Source of the DNA: DASPMP01 sp035248725
GTDB taxonomy: Bacteria; Gemmatimonadota; Gemmatimonadetes; Gemmatimonadales; Gemmatimonadaceae
Length of the DNA stretch: 64,000 nt
Direction: 5' to 3'
NCBI GenBank assembly: GCA_035248725.1
Contig: DATFHG010000080.1
Location: 1-64,000, forward strand
How positions within the stretch are numbered: position 1 is the first letter of the stretch; each line of letters begins with the position of its first letter. Shown here in pieces: positions 31,902 through 40,100 of the stretch. Position numbers and translations under genes: made by a program. The notes beneath the pieces were generated by a model, which searched no databases, was not told the DNA's origin, and was given only the letters and a program-made list of their open reading frames with translations.

Positions 31902-33457
31902 CGCATTCCGACGACGTCGATCGTGAGTCCGTTCACGAGGCGCAGCAGTTCCGTCTGCTGGCCGAGTCCGCCGATCACGAAGCGCAGGTGCGACGCATCC
32001 GCGGGGAACTGGCCGAACGTCGGATCCACGGCCACCCAGCCGCGCAGCATGACCTCCGGCCATGCGTGGTAGTAGAACTTCCCGTCGACATAGGCGAGGC
32101 CGGAGGCGATCCGTGCCGGCACGCCCGCCGCGCGCGCGAGCGCCACGTACAGCTGCGTGTGCTCGTTGCAGTCGCCTACGCGCGTGTGCAGCACATGGAG
32201 CGCGCTCGGGATGCCCACCGTGACTTCCTTTTTCAGGGAGTCGAAGACCCACTGATTGATGCGTTCCGCGACGACCCGCGGATCGCGGCTGCCGTCCGCG
32301 ATCCGCTCGGCGAGCGCCTTGATTTCGCGGTGGTCCACCTCGAGGAACGGTTCCGCTTTCAGGTCGTCACGCGTGCGCTGTGCTTCGGGGATGGTGAAGT
32401 AACGCGCGGCGAGCGCCGCAACATCCTCCCGCGTCACCGTCAGCGTGTCCGCGGCGAACCGCTGGCGACCGCCATCGAGCGCGAAGCCGCCGAGTGGCAC
32501 GCCGCCGAGTCGTACGCGCAACTGTGTGACTGTGCGGCGCAACTTCTTGTTCGCGGCGATTGCGGTCGTCTCGAGTACGTCGCGATCGCGCGGCGCCGTG
32601 GCCGAACGCGCGGCGACATCCGCCCCCTTCGTGGTGTCCGTCTCGCGGCGCCAGTTCTCGAACGCCACCTCGTACGGCCGCCGCTCGAGCCGGAATCCGA
32701 GCTGGTTGCTGGCGACGAGGCGTCCCTGCTCGTCCACCCAGCCGCCGACACCCGCGCCGCTCTGCGACACCACCTGCCAGGCGCGAATCGTGTCCGGCAG
32801 CACGCCGTGCCATTGTCCCGACGTGGAGTCGAAGACCGAGCTGTCGTTGACGACGAACAGCGACTCGGCCTCGATCTGCAGTCGTACGTCCTTGGGGCCC
32901 AGCGTGGCCGCGTCGAATATCGGCAACACGTACGACTTGCCGACGCGCGGCTTTTCCTCGAGCGCCACGGCGAGCGGCACGAGCGTCGGCAGCAGGATCG
33001 GCCCAGTCAGTCGCAACGACTGCGAATCCGGCTTCGTGTTTTCGCCGGCGTCCACGGCGAATCGCAACACGGTATCGCCGACCACCTCTCCCGCGACGTG
33101 CATCGGCGATGCGTCGGCCTCGACGCTCACGTCGAACGTCTTGAGGCGCAGCATCCGCGTGAGGGCGACGTTCGTGCGCGCCGTGACGCGATGGACGCCA
33201 CCGCCGACGGGAATGTCGGCCACGAGATAGTCGCGCTGCTCGATCGTTGCCGTCGACGTATCCACGGTCGATGATGCGAAACCCACCTGCTTGTCACCCT
33301 GAAGCACCGCGTAGAAGACCGCCGCCGGCGTCACGCGGAGTGCCGCCTCCGCGAGGCGGTCGATGTTGGGCCGGAAGTATTCGCGGCGCACCAGCATCCC
33401 CAGGCCGGCGAGCCATGCGATCAGGACCGCGACTGACGTCACCACGCGGCCGCTCAC
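31898..33457 (-). CDS. membrane-anchored transglutaminase-like (papain-fold) protein
   Basis: 519 residues. An N-terminal membrane anchor (VVTSVAVLIAWLAGLGMLV) and a long beta-rich extracytoplasmic region (~40-370) precede a C-terminal transglutaminase-like domain. Its catalytic triad is Cys in VGDCNEHTQLYVALARAAG, His in KFYYHAWPEVML and Asp in WVAVDPTFGQFPAD. Such enzymes are usually cysteine proteases or amidases acting on exported proteins; cross-linking activity is not implied. It starts with GTG overlapping the macro-domain gene and ends overlapping the ABC ATPase gene, so it is part of one coupled operon. The first domain resembles the beta-rich part that precedes many bacterial transglutaminase domains. 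Confidence 0.85.
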   Translation of the reverse strand: MSGRVVTSVAVLIAWLAGLGMLVRREYFRPNIDRLAEAALRVTPAAVFYAVLQGDKQVGFASSTVDTSTATIEQRDYLVADIPVGGGVHRVTARTNVALTRMLRLKTFDVSVEADASPMHVAGEVVGDTVLRFAVDAGENTKPDSQSLRLTGPILLPTLVPLAVALEEKPRVGKSYVLPIFDAATLGPKDVRLQIEAESLFVVNDSSVFDSTSGQWHGVLPDTIRAWQVVSQSGAGVGGWVDEQGRLVASNQLGFRLERRPYEVAFENWRRETDTTKGADVAARSATAPRDRDVLETTAIAANKKLRRTVTQLRVRLGGVPLGGFALDGGRQRFAADTLTVTREDVAALAARYFTIPEAQRTRDDLKAEPFLEVDHREIKALAERIADGSRDPRVVAERINQWVFDSLKKEVTVGIPSALHVLHTRVGDCNEHTQLYVALARAAGVPARIASGLAYVDGKFYYHAWPEVMLRGWVAVDPTFGQFPADASHLRFVIGGLGQQTELLRLVNGLTIDVVGMR

Positions 33458-33969
33458 GAAGCATCTCCCGATCCGCCGACGCGCGCACGGAGGGCCTCTG
33501 CCTCGAACTCGGTCTCGGCCACGATCACCACGCTCTGAGGATATGGGGCGCGGCGCATGTGCTCCGTGAGCACGGACACCATGACGTCGGCGCTGTCCTC
33601 GATATCGAGGTTGCCGGCGCCAAGCCCGAACGGTGCGATCGCAACGTCGCGAACCTGAAAGGCGACCGCGCGCTGCAATGCGCTGAGCAACGCCAGGCGC
33701 ACCGACGCGCGTGTCACCGGTTCGTCGTCGCTCGACACGACGCCGTGAATGAACAGCGCCGTCGGCAATGCGCCGGCGTTGGTCACGACGGCCGAGCCCA
33801 CCGGCATCGGGTCCGCGACACGTACGCTGTCGACGAAGGCCGGACCCGCGGCCTGCTCGAGGCGACGCATGACCGGCGTGGTTGCGCCCAGGCGCGCGTT
33901 CACGGGACGCACGATGGCTTCGCCCTCGTAGAACGCGAGATCGTCGACCCGTACGTCGATGGTGCCCAT
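33454..33969 (-). CDS. macro-domain-like protein with degenerate ligand motifs
   Basis: 171 residues from the ATG at 33969; an in-frame GTG at 34023 would overlap cutA. The fold signature is that of a macro domain: 'AIVRPVNARLGATTPVMRRLEQAAGPAF', 'PMPVGSAVVTNAGALPTALFIHGVV', then 'RASVRLALLSALQRAVAFQVRDVAIAPFGLGAG' and 'MVSVLTEHM'. In active ADP-ribose binders the first loop reads N-A-A/S-N and the late loop G-x-G-x-x-G; here they read RPVNARL and GLGAGNL. Hydrolase activity is therefore doubtful, while binding of a nucleotide-like ligand remains possible. It sits in a coupled operon between cutA and the transglutaminase gene. Confidence 0.65.
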   Translation of the reverse strand: MGTIDVRVDDLAFYEGEAIVRPVNARLGATTPVMRRLEQAAGPAFVDSVRVADPMPVGSAVVTNAGALPTALFIHGVVSSDDEPVTRASVRLALLSALQRAVAFQVRDVAIAPFGLGAGNLDIEDSADVMVSVLTEHMRRAPYPQSVVIVAETEFEAEALRARVGGSGDAS

Positions 33970-33986
33970 CGATGGCTGCGCGCGCG

Positions 33987-34322
33987 TCACGTCAGCGAGA
34001 GCGACGTCTCGGTATTGATCCACTCGAGGTATTTCTCGAGACCGGTGTCCACCGACAGGACCAGCAGCTCAGGCACCTTATAAGGATGCAGCTCCTGGAA
34101 CGCCGCGCGCATCGGTTCGATGCGGGCCGATCGGGACTTCAGGAGCACGACAACCTCCTGCTCGTCGGCGATCTTGCCCTCCCACCGATACAACGAGCGC
34201 GATCGCGGCAACAGTGTCCCGCACGCGATGAGTCGTCGATCCAGCAGCTGGCGAACGAGCGTCACGGCCTCGTCCTCGTTCGCGACGGTGGTGAGGACGA
34301 CTACGGCGTCCGTATGCGGCAT
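33987..34322 (-). CDS. cutA: divalent-cation tolerance protein CutA
   Basis: 111 residues, close to the family norm (~105-112). Conserved features are 'VVLTTVANEDEAVTLVRQLLDRRLIACGTLLPRSRSLYRWEGKI' near the N-terminus, with the trimer-interface Cys and the 'YRW.G.I' motif. Then come 'EQEVVVLLKSRSARIEPMRAAFQELHPYKVPELLVLSVDTGLEKYLEWI'. CutA1 forms very stable ferredoxin-like trimers; it was linked to copper tolerance in E. coli, but its biochemical role is not settled. First gene of the minus-strand operon, divergent from uvrA across 111 bp. Confidence 0.95.
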   Translation of the reverse strand: MPHTDAVVVLTTVANEDEAVTLVRQLLDRRLIACGTLLPRSRSLYRWEGKIADEQEVVVLLKSRSARIEPMRAAFQELHPYKVPELLVLSVDTGLEKYLEWINTETSLSLT

Positions 34323-34433
34323 CCGGCGTCGATGGGGCTACGGGTGACGGAGCTGGCAGCGCGGCAAGCCAGGTGGGAACAAGCAATATAGCGGCTTGTT
34401 TCAGCCCTATCCCCCGTCCAGCTTACCCAGGCT

Positions 34434-37247
34434 ATGGCGGAAGAAGCGCTGCGGATCCGGGGCGCCCGGGAGCACAACCTCAAGAACATCGACGTAGCCA
34501 TCCCGCGCGATCGCCTGACGGTGATCACCGGTCTGTCCGGTTCAGGGAAATCGTCACTCGCGTTCGACACCATCTACGCGGAAGGCCAACGACGGTACGT
34601 GGAATCGCTCTCCGCGTACGCGCGGCAGTTCCTCGGCCTCATGGAGAAGCCGGACGTCGATCTCATCGAGGGCCTGTCGCCCGCGATCTCCATCGAGCAG
34701 AAGACCGCGGGGCACAATCCGCGTTCCACCGTCGGCACGGTCACGGAGATCTACGACTATCTGCGCCTGCTCTACGCGCGCGCCGGAACGCCGCACTGTC
34801 CCAACTGCGGGCGTCCCGTGCAACGCCAGAGTGCCGCGCAGATCGCCGAGATCGTGCTCGCGTGGGAGCCGGGCACGCGCATCGAGGTGCGCGCCCCGCT
34901 CGTGCAGCAGCGCAAAGGCGAGTTTCGCGATCTCTTCGAATCCGCTCGCAAGCAGGGGTTCATCCGCGCGTACGTCGACGGCGAGCTGATCGAGGTCGCC
35001 AACCCCCCGAAGCTGAACCGGCGGCAGAACCATTCGGTCTCGGTTGTGGTCGATCGTCTGACGGTTCGTGCGGAGGACCGCGCGCGACTCGTCGACTCCA
35101 TCGAGACGGCGGTGAAAGCCGCCGACGGACTCGTCGAAGTCTCCAACGCGGAATCCGGTGCCGTCGAGCTGTTCTCGGAGAAGTACGGATGCCCCGTCTG
35201 CGGAATCTCGCTTCCGGAGCTCGAGCCCAGGCACTTTTCGTTCAACTCGCCCTTCGGTGCCTGCCCCGCGTGCGGCGGCCTCGGAACGAGACGCCGCGTC
35301 AGCGAGCAGCTCATCCTCGGCGATTCCCGAATCTCGCTGCTGGAGGGCGTGGTCATCCCCTGGGGCGAGCCGCAGGGTTATCTGCGGAAAGTTGTTCTTC
35401 CCGCGCTCGCCCGTCAGTTCAAGTTCGACTTGAATACCGCCTGGGGCGATCTGTCGGCGTCGGTGCGCGCCAAGATTCTGAACGGGGACGCGGAGCACAA
35501 CTGGGAAGGCGTGCTCGCCAACATCGAGCGCCGTTACACCGAGAGCTCGTCGGACATGGTGCGGATGGAGCTCGAGGAGTACATGATCGCCGTTCCCTGC
35601 GATCTGTGCGGAGGCAAGCGGCTCAAGGCGGAGGCGCTCGCCGTGACCATCGCCGATCGCAACATCGGTGAACTGGTCGAGCTGCCGGTCAACGACGCAC
35701 TCGATTTCTTCAAGAAGGTGCCGGTGCGTGGCGATGGACGGCCGGGGCTCGACCGCGAGATCGCGGGGCCGATCCTCAAGGAAGTTCGCGAACGGCTGCA
35801 GTTTCTCGTCGACGTCGGCCTCGAGTACCTGACGCTCGGGCGCGCCGCCGAGTCGCTGAGCGGCGGTGAAGCGCAGCGCATCCGGCTGGCGACGCAGATC
35901 GGCTCGCGCCTCGTCGGCGTGCTGTACATTCTCGACGAGCCGTCCATCGGCCTGCATCAACGCGACAATGCGCGGCTGCTCGCGACACTCGAACAGCTGC
36001 GCGACCTCGGGAACACGGTGATCGTCGTGGAGCACGACGAAGAGACCATTCGCGCCGCGGACTACGTGATCGACCTCGGCCCAGGCGCGGGCAAACACGG
36101 CGGCCACGTCATCGCGGAAGGCAACCTGCCCGAGATCGTCGCCAACAAGCGCTCGATGACGGGGCGATATCTGTCCGGCGAGAAGGAAGTCGCGATCCCG
36201 TCGTCGAGACGATCGTGGGACAAGCGCCGCGCGTTGCGGGTCGAGGGCGCGCGGGAGCACAACCTGCGCAACCTCACGGTGGAGGTTCCACTCGGCGTCT
36301 TCTGCGCGGTCACCGGTGTGTCCGGGTCCGGAAAGTCCACGCTCATCGAGGACATCCTGCACCGCTCGCTCGCCCGCCACTTCTACCGCGCACGCGTGAT
36401 ACCCGGCGCGCACGATCGGATCACCGGCTTCGATTACATCGACAAGGTCATCGACATCGACCAGAGCCCGATCGGACGAACGCCGCGGTCCAACCCGGCC
36501 ACGTACACCGGACTCTTCACGCCCATTCGCGAGCTGTTCGCCGAGCTGCCCGATGCGAAGATCCGCGGCTATGGACCCGGGCGCTTCTCCTTCAACGTGA
36601 AGGGCGGACGCTGCGAAGCGTGTCAGGGCGACGGCCTGGTGAAGATCGAGATGCACTTCCTGCCGGACGTCTACGTGCCGTGCGAGGTGTGCAAGGGCAA
36701 GCGGTACAACCGTGAAACCCTCGAGGTCCGCTTTCGCGGCATGAACATCAGCGAAGTGCTCGACATGACCGTCGAGGATGCGCTGGCCTTCTTCGAGAAC
36801 CAACCGCGCATTCGGCAGAAGCTCGAGACGCTCAACGACGTCGGGCTCGGCTACATCCATCTCGGGCAGAGCGCGACGACGCTGTCCGGCGGCGAGGCGC
36901 AGCGCGTGAAGCTCGCGACGGAGCTCTCGAAGCGCGACACCGGACGAACGTTCTATATCCTGGACGAGCCGACGACCGGACTGCACTTCGAGGACGTGCG
37001 CCTGCTGCTCGATGTGCTCCACCGTCTGGTCGACCGCGGCAACACCGTGCTCGTGATCGAGCACAACCTCGACGTGATCAAGACGGCGGACTGGATCATC
37101 GATCTGGGGCCGGAGGGGGGCAATCGCGGCGGGAGCATCGTCGCGGCAGGCACGCCGGAGGACATCGCACGCGTCGACGCGTCGCACACGGGTCGGTACC
37201 TGAAGACGCTGCTCGCGAAGAAGCAGACGAAGCGCAAGGCTGGCTAG
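34434..37247 (+). CDS. uvrA: excinuclease ABC subunit A (UvrA)
   Basis: 937 residues, typical of UvrA. The first ATPase has Walker A TGLSGSGKSSL at ~32-42 and signature LSGGEAQRIRLATQIGS. The UvrB-binding region and zinc modules include CPNCGRPV, CPVCGISL...CPACGG and CDLCGGKRL. The second ATPase has Walker A GVSGSGKSTL, CEACQGDG...CEVCKGKRYN and LSGGEAQRVKLATELSK. It detects bulky DNA lesions and loads UvrB in nucleotide excision repair. The gene stands first in a plus-strand set with the serine dehydratase genes 9 bp downstream. A 1044-residue antisense ORF across it is spurious. Confidence 0.98.
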   Translation: MAEEALRIRGAREHNLKNIDVAIPRDRLTVITGLSGSGKSSLAFDTIYAEGQRRYVESLSAYARQFLGLMEKPDVDLIEGLSPAISIEQKTAGHNPRSTVGTVTEIYDYLRLLYARAGTPHCPNCGRPVQRQSAAQIAEIVLAWEPGTRIEVRAPLVQQRKGEFRDLFESARKQGFIRAYVDGELIEVANPPKLNRRQNHSVSVVVDRLTVRAEDRARLVDSIETAVKAADGLVEVSNAESGAVELFSEKYGCPVCGISLPELEPRHFSFNSPFGACPACGGLGTRRRVSEQLILGDSRISLLEGVVIPWGEPQGYLRKVVLPALARQFKFDLNTAWGDLSASVRAKILNGDAEHNWEGVLANIERRYTESSSDMVRMELEEYMIAVPCDLCGGKRLKAEALAVTIADRNIGELVELPVNDALDFFKKVPVRGDGRPGLDREIAGPILKEVRERLQFLVDVGLEYLTLGRAAESLSGGEAQRIRLATQIGSRLVGVLYILDEPSIGLHQRDNARLLATLEQLRDLGNTVIVVEHDEETIRAADYVIDLGPGAGKHGGHVIAEGNLPEIVANKRSMTGRYLSGEKEVAIPSSRRSWDKRRALRVEGAREHNLRNLTVEVPLGVFCAVTGVSGSGKSTLIEDILHRSLARHFYRARVIPGAHDRITGFDYIDKVIDIDQSPIGRTPRSNPATYTGLFTPIRELFAELPDAKIRGYGPGRFSFNVKGGRCEACQGDGLVKIEMHFLPDVYVPCEVCKGKRYNRETLEVRFRGMNISEVLDMTVEDALAFFENQPRIRQKLETLNDVGLGYIHLGQSATTLSGGEAQRVKLATELSKRDTGRTFYILDEPTTGLHFEDVRLLLDVLHRLVDRGNTVLVIEHNLDVIKTADWIIDLGPEGGNRGGSIVAAGTPEDIARVDASHTGRYLKTLLAKKQTKRKAG

Positions 37248-37256
37248 CTTTCGAGC

Positions 37257-37931
37257 ATGGTTTCGCTGCTGGACATCATCGGCCCGGTCATGGTGGGGCC
37301 GAGCTCGTCGCACACCGCCGGTGCGTGCCGGCTCGGCTTGATCGCGCGCTGCCTCGCCGGCGGGACGCCGCAGAAAGCGCTCGTCGAGTTGCACGGCTCG
37401 TTCGCGCGCACCGGTGAAGGGCACGGCACCGACAAAGCCATCGTGGCGGGGATGATGGGCTTCCGCCCCGACGACGAACGCATTCGCACGGCGCTCGAGA
37501 TCGCCGAGCGTGAAGGATTGCGGTACACCTTCGAGAAGACGAAGCTCGGCGACGAGGAGCGCATGCATCCGAACAGCGTGCGCATCACGGCGGAGCGCGG
37601 CGCGAGCACGGTCGTGATGCTGGGAGCGTCGCTCGGAGCCGGTCGGATTCTCGTCAGCGAGATCGACGGCTTTCCCGTCGAGCTGCATGGGTCATATCAC
37701 GCCATCGTGCTCGTCGCCGAAGACATCCGGGGGTCGATCGCCCGCATCGCCGGCATCCTCGCCGACCAGGGCGTGAACATCGCGACGCTCCGCCTCACGC
37801 GAAAAGAGCGCGGCGGCGACGCCTTCATGGTCATCGAGCTCGACGAGGAACCCGGCGCAACGTCGCTGGACGACATCCGCGCGCTTCCGTGGGTGCGCTG
37901 GGCGTATCGCGTCGACAAGGTGAGCGCCTAG
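37257..37931 (+). CDS. sdaAB: L-serine ammonia-lyase, iron-sulfur-dependent, beta subunit
   Basis: 224 residues. The N-terminal domain opens SLLDIIGPVMVGPSSSHTAG, the hallmark of the beta domain, with 'GSFARTGEGHGTDKAIVAGMMGF' and 'HPNSVRI' following. A C-terminal ACT domain (HAIVLVAEDIRGSIARIAGILADQGVNIATLRLTR) probably binds serine as a regulatory site. With the alpha subunit it deaminates L-serine to pyruvate. The alpha gene starts with the base directly after this stop codon, so the two-subunit (Bacillus-type) enzyme is made from one transcript. Confidence 0.95.
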   Translation: MVSLLDIIGPVMVGPSSSHTAGACRLGLIARCLAGGTPQKALVELHGSFARTGEGHGTDKAIVAGMMGFRPDDERIRTALEIAEREGLRYTFEKTKLGDEERMHPNSVRITAERGASTVVMLGASLGAGRILVSEIDGFPVELHGSYHAIVLVAEDIRGSIARIAGILADQGVNIATLRLTRKERGGDAFMVIELDEEPGATSLDDIRALPWVRWAYRVDKVSA

Positions 37932-38822
37932 GTGTATCGCTCCCTGCGCGACGCCATTCGGGACGCGGAGGCGCGCAGCATGACGCTGGCGACGCTCGCG
38001 CTCGAGACCGAAGCGCGGGATCAGGGGCGGCCGGTCGGAGAGATTCGTGCCGCACTCGCGCGCGCGCTCGAGGTGATGCGCGGAGCCATCGCGCAGGGTC
38101 TCACGGGCGAGCACAAATCCGCGTCCGGGCTCGTCGGCGGGGACGCGGCGAAACTGCGAACCGGTCCCCCCGGACCGCTCGCCGACACGCTCTTCCGGGA
38201 CGTGCTCGCGCGCGCACTCGCCGTCCAGGAGATCAACGCGGCGATGGGCGTCATCGTCGCGGCGCCGACGGCGGGCGGCGCCGGCGTGCTGCCCGCGGTG
38301 CTCACGGGCATCGCGGACGCACGAACGCTGGGTGACGACGCACTGGTCGACGCGCTCGCGACCGCGGGTCTCATCGGCGCGATCATCGCCGACCGCGCGT
38401 CACTCTCCGGCGCTGAAGGCGGGTGTCAGGCGGAGACCGGTGCAGCGGCGGCCATGGCTGCCGGCGCCGCAACCGAGATGCTGGGTGGCACGCCGGCGCA
38501 GGTGGGCCATGCCACCGCGCTCGCGCAGCAGGGAACCCTCGGTCTGGTGTGCGATCCGCTTGGCGGACTGGTGGAGTTGCCCTGCGTCTTTCGCAACGCG
38601 ACAGGTGCCGCCATTGCGCTCGCCGCGGTCGAGATGGCGCTCGCCGGCATCAGCTTCGCCATTCCCGCGGATGAAGTGATCGATACCATGGGCGACATCG
38701 GCCGCGAGATGGACGTGCGGTACCGCGAGACCGCGGGCGGCGGTCTGGCCGCCACACCCACCGGTCGGCGGCTGGCGAAAGAGCGTCTGGTGCAGATCAA
38801 ACGGAGCGGTGGACGCCCGTGA
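37932..38822 (+). CDS. sdaAA: L-serine ammonia-lyase, iron-sulfur-dependent, alpha subunit
   Basis: 296 residues starting with GTG immediately after the beta-subunit stop. The catalytic domain shows 'GLTGEHKSASGLVGGDAAKL', 'AMGVIVAAPTAGGAGVLPAVL', AEGGCQAE and 'GLVCDPLGGLVELPCVFRN'. The three Cys in the last two segments ligate the oxygen-sensitive [4Fe-4S] cluster that activates the serine hydroxyl. The pair with the ACT-containing beta subunit is complete. There is no sign of truncation. Confidence 0.95.
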   Translation: MYRSLRDAIRDAEARSMTLATLALETEARDQGRPVGEIRAALARALEVMRGAIAQGLTGEHKSASGLVGGDAAKLRTGPPGPLADTLFRDVLARALAVQEINAAMGVIVAAPTAGGAGVLPAVLTGIADARTLGDDALVDALATAGLIGAIIADRASLSGAEGGCQAETGAAAAMAAGAATEMLGGTPAQVGHATALAQQGTLGLVCDPLGGLVELPCVFRNATGAAIALAAVEMALAGISFAIPADEVIDTMGDIGREMDVRYRETAGGGLAATPTGRRLAKERLVQIKRSGGRP

Positions 38823-38903
38823 CCGCCGGGCCTACCTTCTGGGTGAAACGTCCGTCGCGAGAAATCGTAGGTCTGTCATAAGACGCAACGCCGGGCCGAC
38901 CAC

Positions 38904-39314
38904 ATGGTTAACAAGGAAGACATCGAGGGATTTCTCGACCGCCTGAGCGCGGAGGGCGCTTCATATAAGGAAGTGGAACCCGGGCTCTGGGTCGTCAAAC
39001 CCGGTGGCGCGCTCGATTTCGACGTGGTCGTCCATTTCTCACCGCCGGTCGTAGTGCTGCGCGTCAAGGTCATGGAGCTTCCCAGGGATCGGACCGCGCT
39101 CGCGGAACTCAGCCGTCGGCTCCTCGAGCTCAATGCGAGCGACCTGGTACACGGGTCGTATGGCATCGAGCAGAACTCCAACTCCATCGTGATGACCGAG
39201 GCGCTGGAGCTCGCGCACCTCGACTTCGAGGAATTTCTGGCCGCGTACGAGAGCATCACTCTCGCGCTGGCGTCGCATCTGCGCGAGATCGGCTCCTATC
39301 GTGCGGGGAAGTAG
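38904..39314 (+). CDS. YbjN-like / type III chaperone-like domain protein
   Basis: 136 residues. It opens 'MVNKEDIEGFLDRLSAEGASYKEVEPGLWVV', followed by alternating strands ('DFDVVVHFSPPVVVLRVKVMELP') and a long helix ('RTALAELSRRLLELNASDLVHGSYGIEQNSNSIVMTEALEL'). This is the YbjN/CesT-like fold of about 120-140 residues that occurs as small cytoplasmic proteins of unclear role. It lies 3 bp before a pspA gene, so a role in the envelope-stress response is plausible. The 81-bp gap upstream (38823-38903) follows the serine dehydratase genes and may carry the promoter of the stress unit. Confidence 0.65.
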   Translation: MVNKEDIEGFLDRLSAEGASYKEVEPGLWVVKPGGALDFDVVVHFSPPVVVLRVKVMELPRDRTALAELSRRLLELNASDLVHGSYGIEQNSNSIVMTEALELAHLDFEEFLAAYESITLALASHLREIGSYRAGK

Positions 39315-39317
39315 ACC

Positions 39318-40100
39318 ATGGGCCTCTTCGACAGACTCTCCCAGCTCCTGCGCTCGAACATCAACGATCTGATCTCGCGGGCTGAAGACCCCGAGAAGAT
39401 GTTGAATCAGATCCTGGTCGACATGCGCGGCCAGCTCGTGAAGGCGAAGCAGCAGGTCGCCGCCGCCATCGCCGACGAGAAGCGCCTGCGCGACCAGGCG
39501 GACGCCGAATTCAAGCAGGCAGGCGAGTGGGAGCAGCGTGCAATGCTCGCCGTGAAGGAAGGCAGAGACGATCTCGCCAAGCAGGCGCTAGTCCGGCAAA
39601 GCGAGCACGCCTCGCACGGCGCACAGCTGGAGCAGACGTGGGAAGCGCACCGCCTCGAAACCGAAAAGCTCAAGGCGTCGCTCCGCGATCTCAACGACAA
39701 GATCGAAGAAGCCAAGCGCAAGAAGAATCTCCTCATCGCGCGCCAGCGCCGGGCGCAGGCGCAGCAGCGCATCCACGAGACGATGTCCTCGCTCTCCGAA
39801 AAATCGGCGTTCGAGGCGTTCGCCCGCATGGAGGAGCGCATCGAGCAGAACGAGCGCACACTCAAGGCGTCCGTCGAGATCGAAGAGGAGTTCACGGGCG
39901 ACCGGCTGCAGCAGGATTTCAAGCAGCTGGAAAAAAGCGCCGGTACCGTCGCCGTCGACGACCGACTGCTCGCGCTCAAGCAGAAGATGGGCGTGCTACC
40001 CGCGGGCTCGCAGACGCGCGGCCAGATCGGCGCGGGGAAGCGTGACGCCGAGACCGTGAGCGCCGAAATCGAGGACGCCGAAGAGAAGAAGACGCGTTGA
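39318..40100 (+). CDS. pspA: phage shock protein A / IM30 family (ESCRT-III-like)
   Basis: 260 residues, nearly all coiled-coil. The N-terminal amphipathic start is MGLFDRLSQLLRSNINDLIS, followed by 'AEDPEKMLNQILVDMRGQLVKAKQQVAAAIADEKRLRDQ'. Long helices carry 'RAQAQQRIHETMSSLSEKSAFEAFARMEERIEQ'. It polymerises on the inner membrane and protects it under stress. The C-terminal ~35 residues are loosely structured and longer than in E. coli PspA, as in Vipp1-type proteins. It is coupled to the next gene by a TTGA overlap. No PspF or PspBC genes are visible. Confidence 0.92.
   Translation: MGLFDRLSQLLRSNINDLISRAEDPEKMLNQILVDMRGQLVKAKQQVAAAIADEKRLRDQADAEFKQAGEWEQRAMLAVKEGRDDLAKQALVRQSEHASHGAQLEQTWEAHRLETEKLKASLRDLNDKIEEAKRKKNLLIARQRRAQAQQRIHETMSSLSEKSAFEAFARMEERIEQNERTLKASVEIEEEFTGDRLQQDFKQLEKSAGTVAVDDRLLALKQKMGVLPAGSQTRGQIGAGKRDAETVSAEIEDAEEKKTR

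Noticed and set aside
34554..37688. 1044-residue open frame antisense to uvrA and sdaAB
   Set aside because: Its sequence is Arg/His/Asp/Ala-rich without domain order, it mirrors the third-position GC of genuine genes, and the plus-strand genes are certain.
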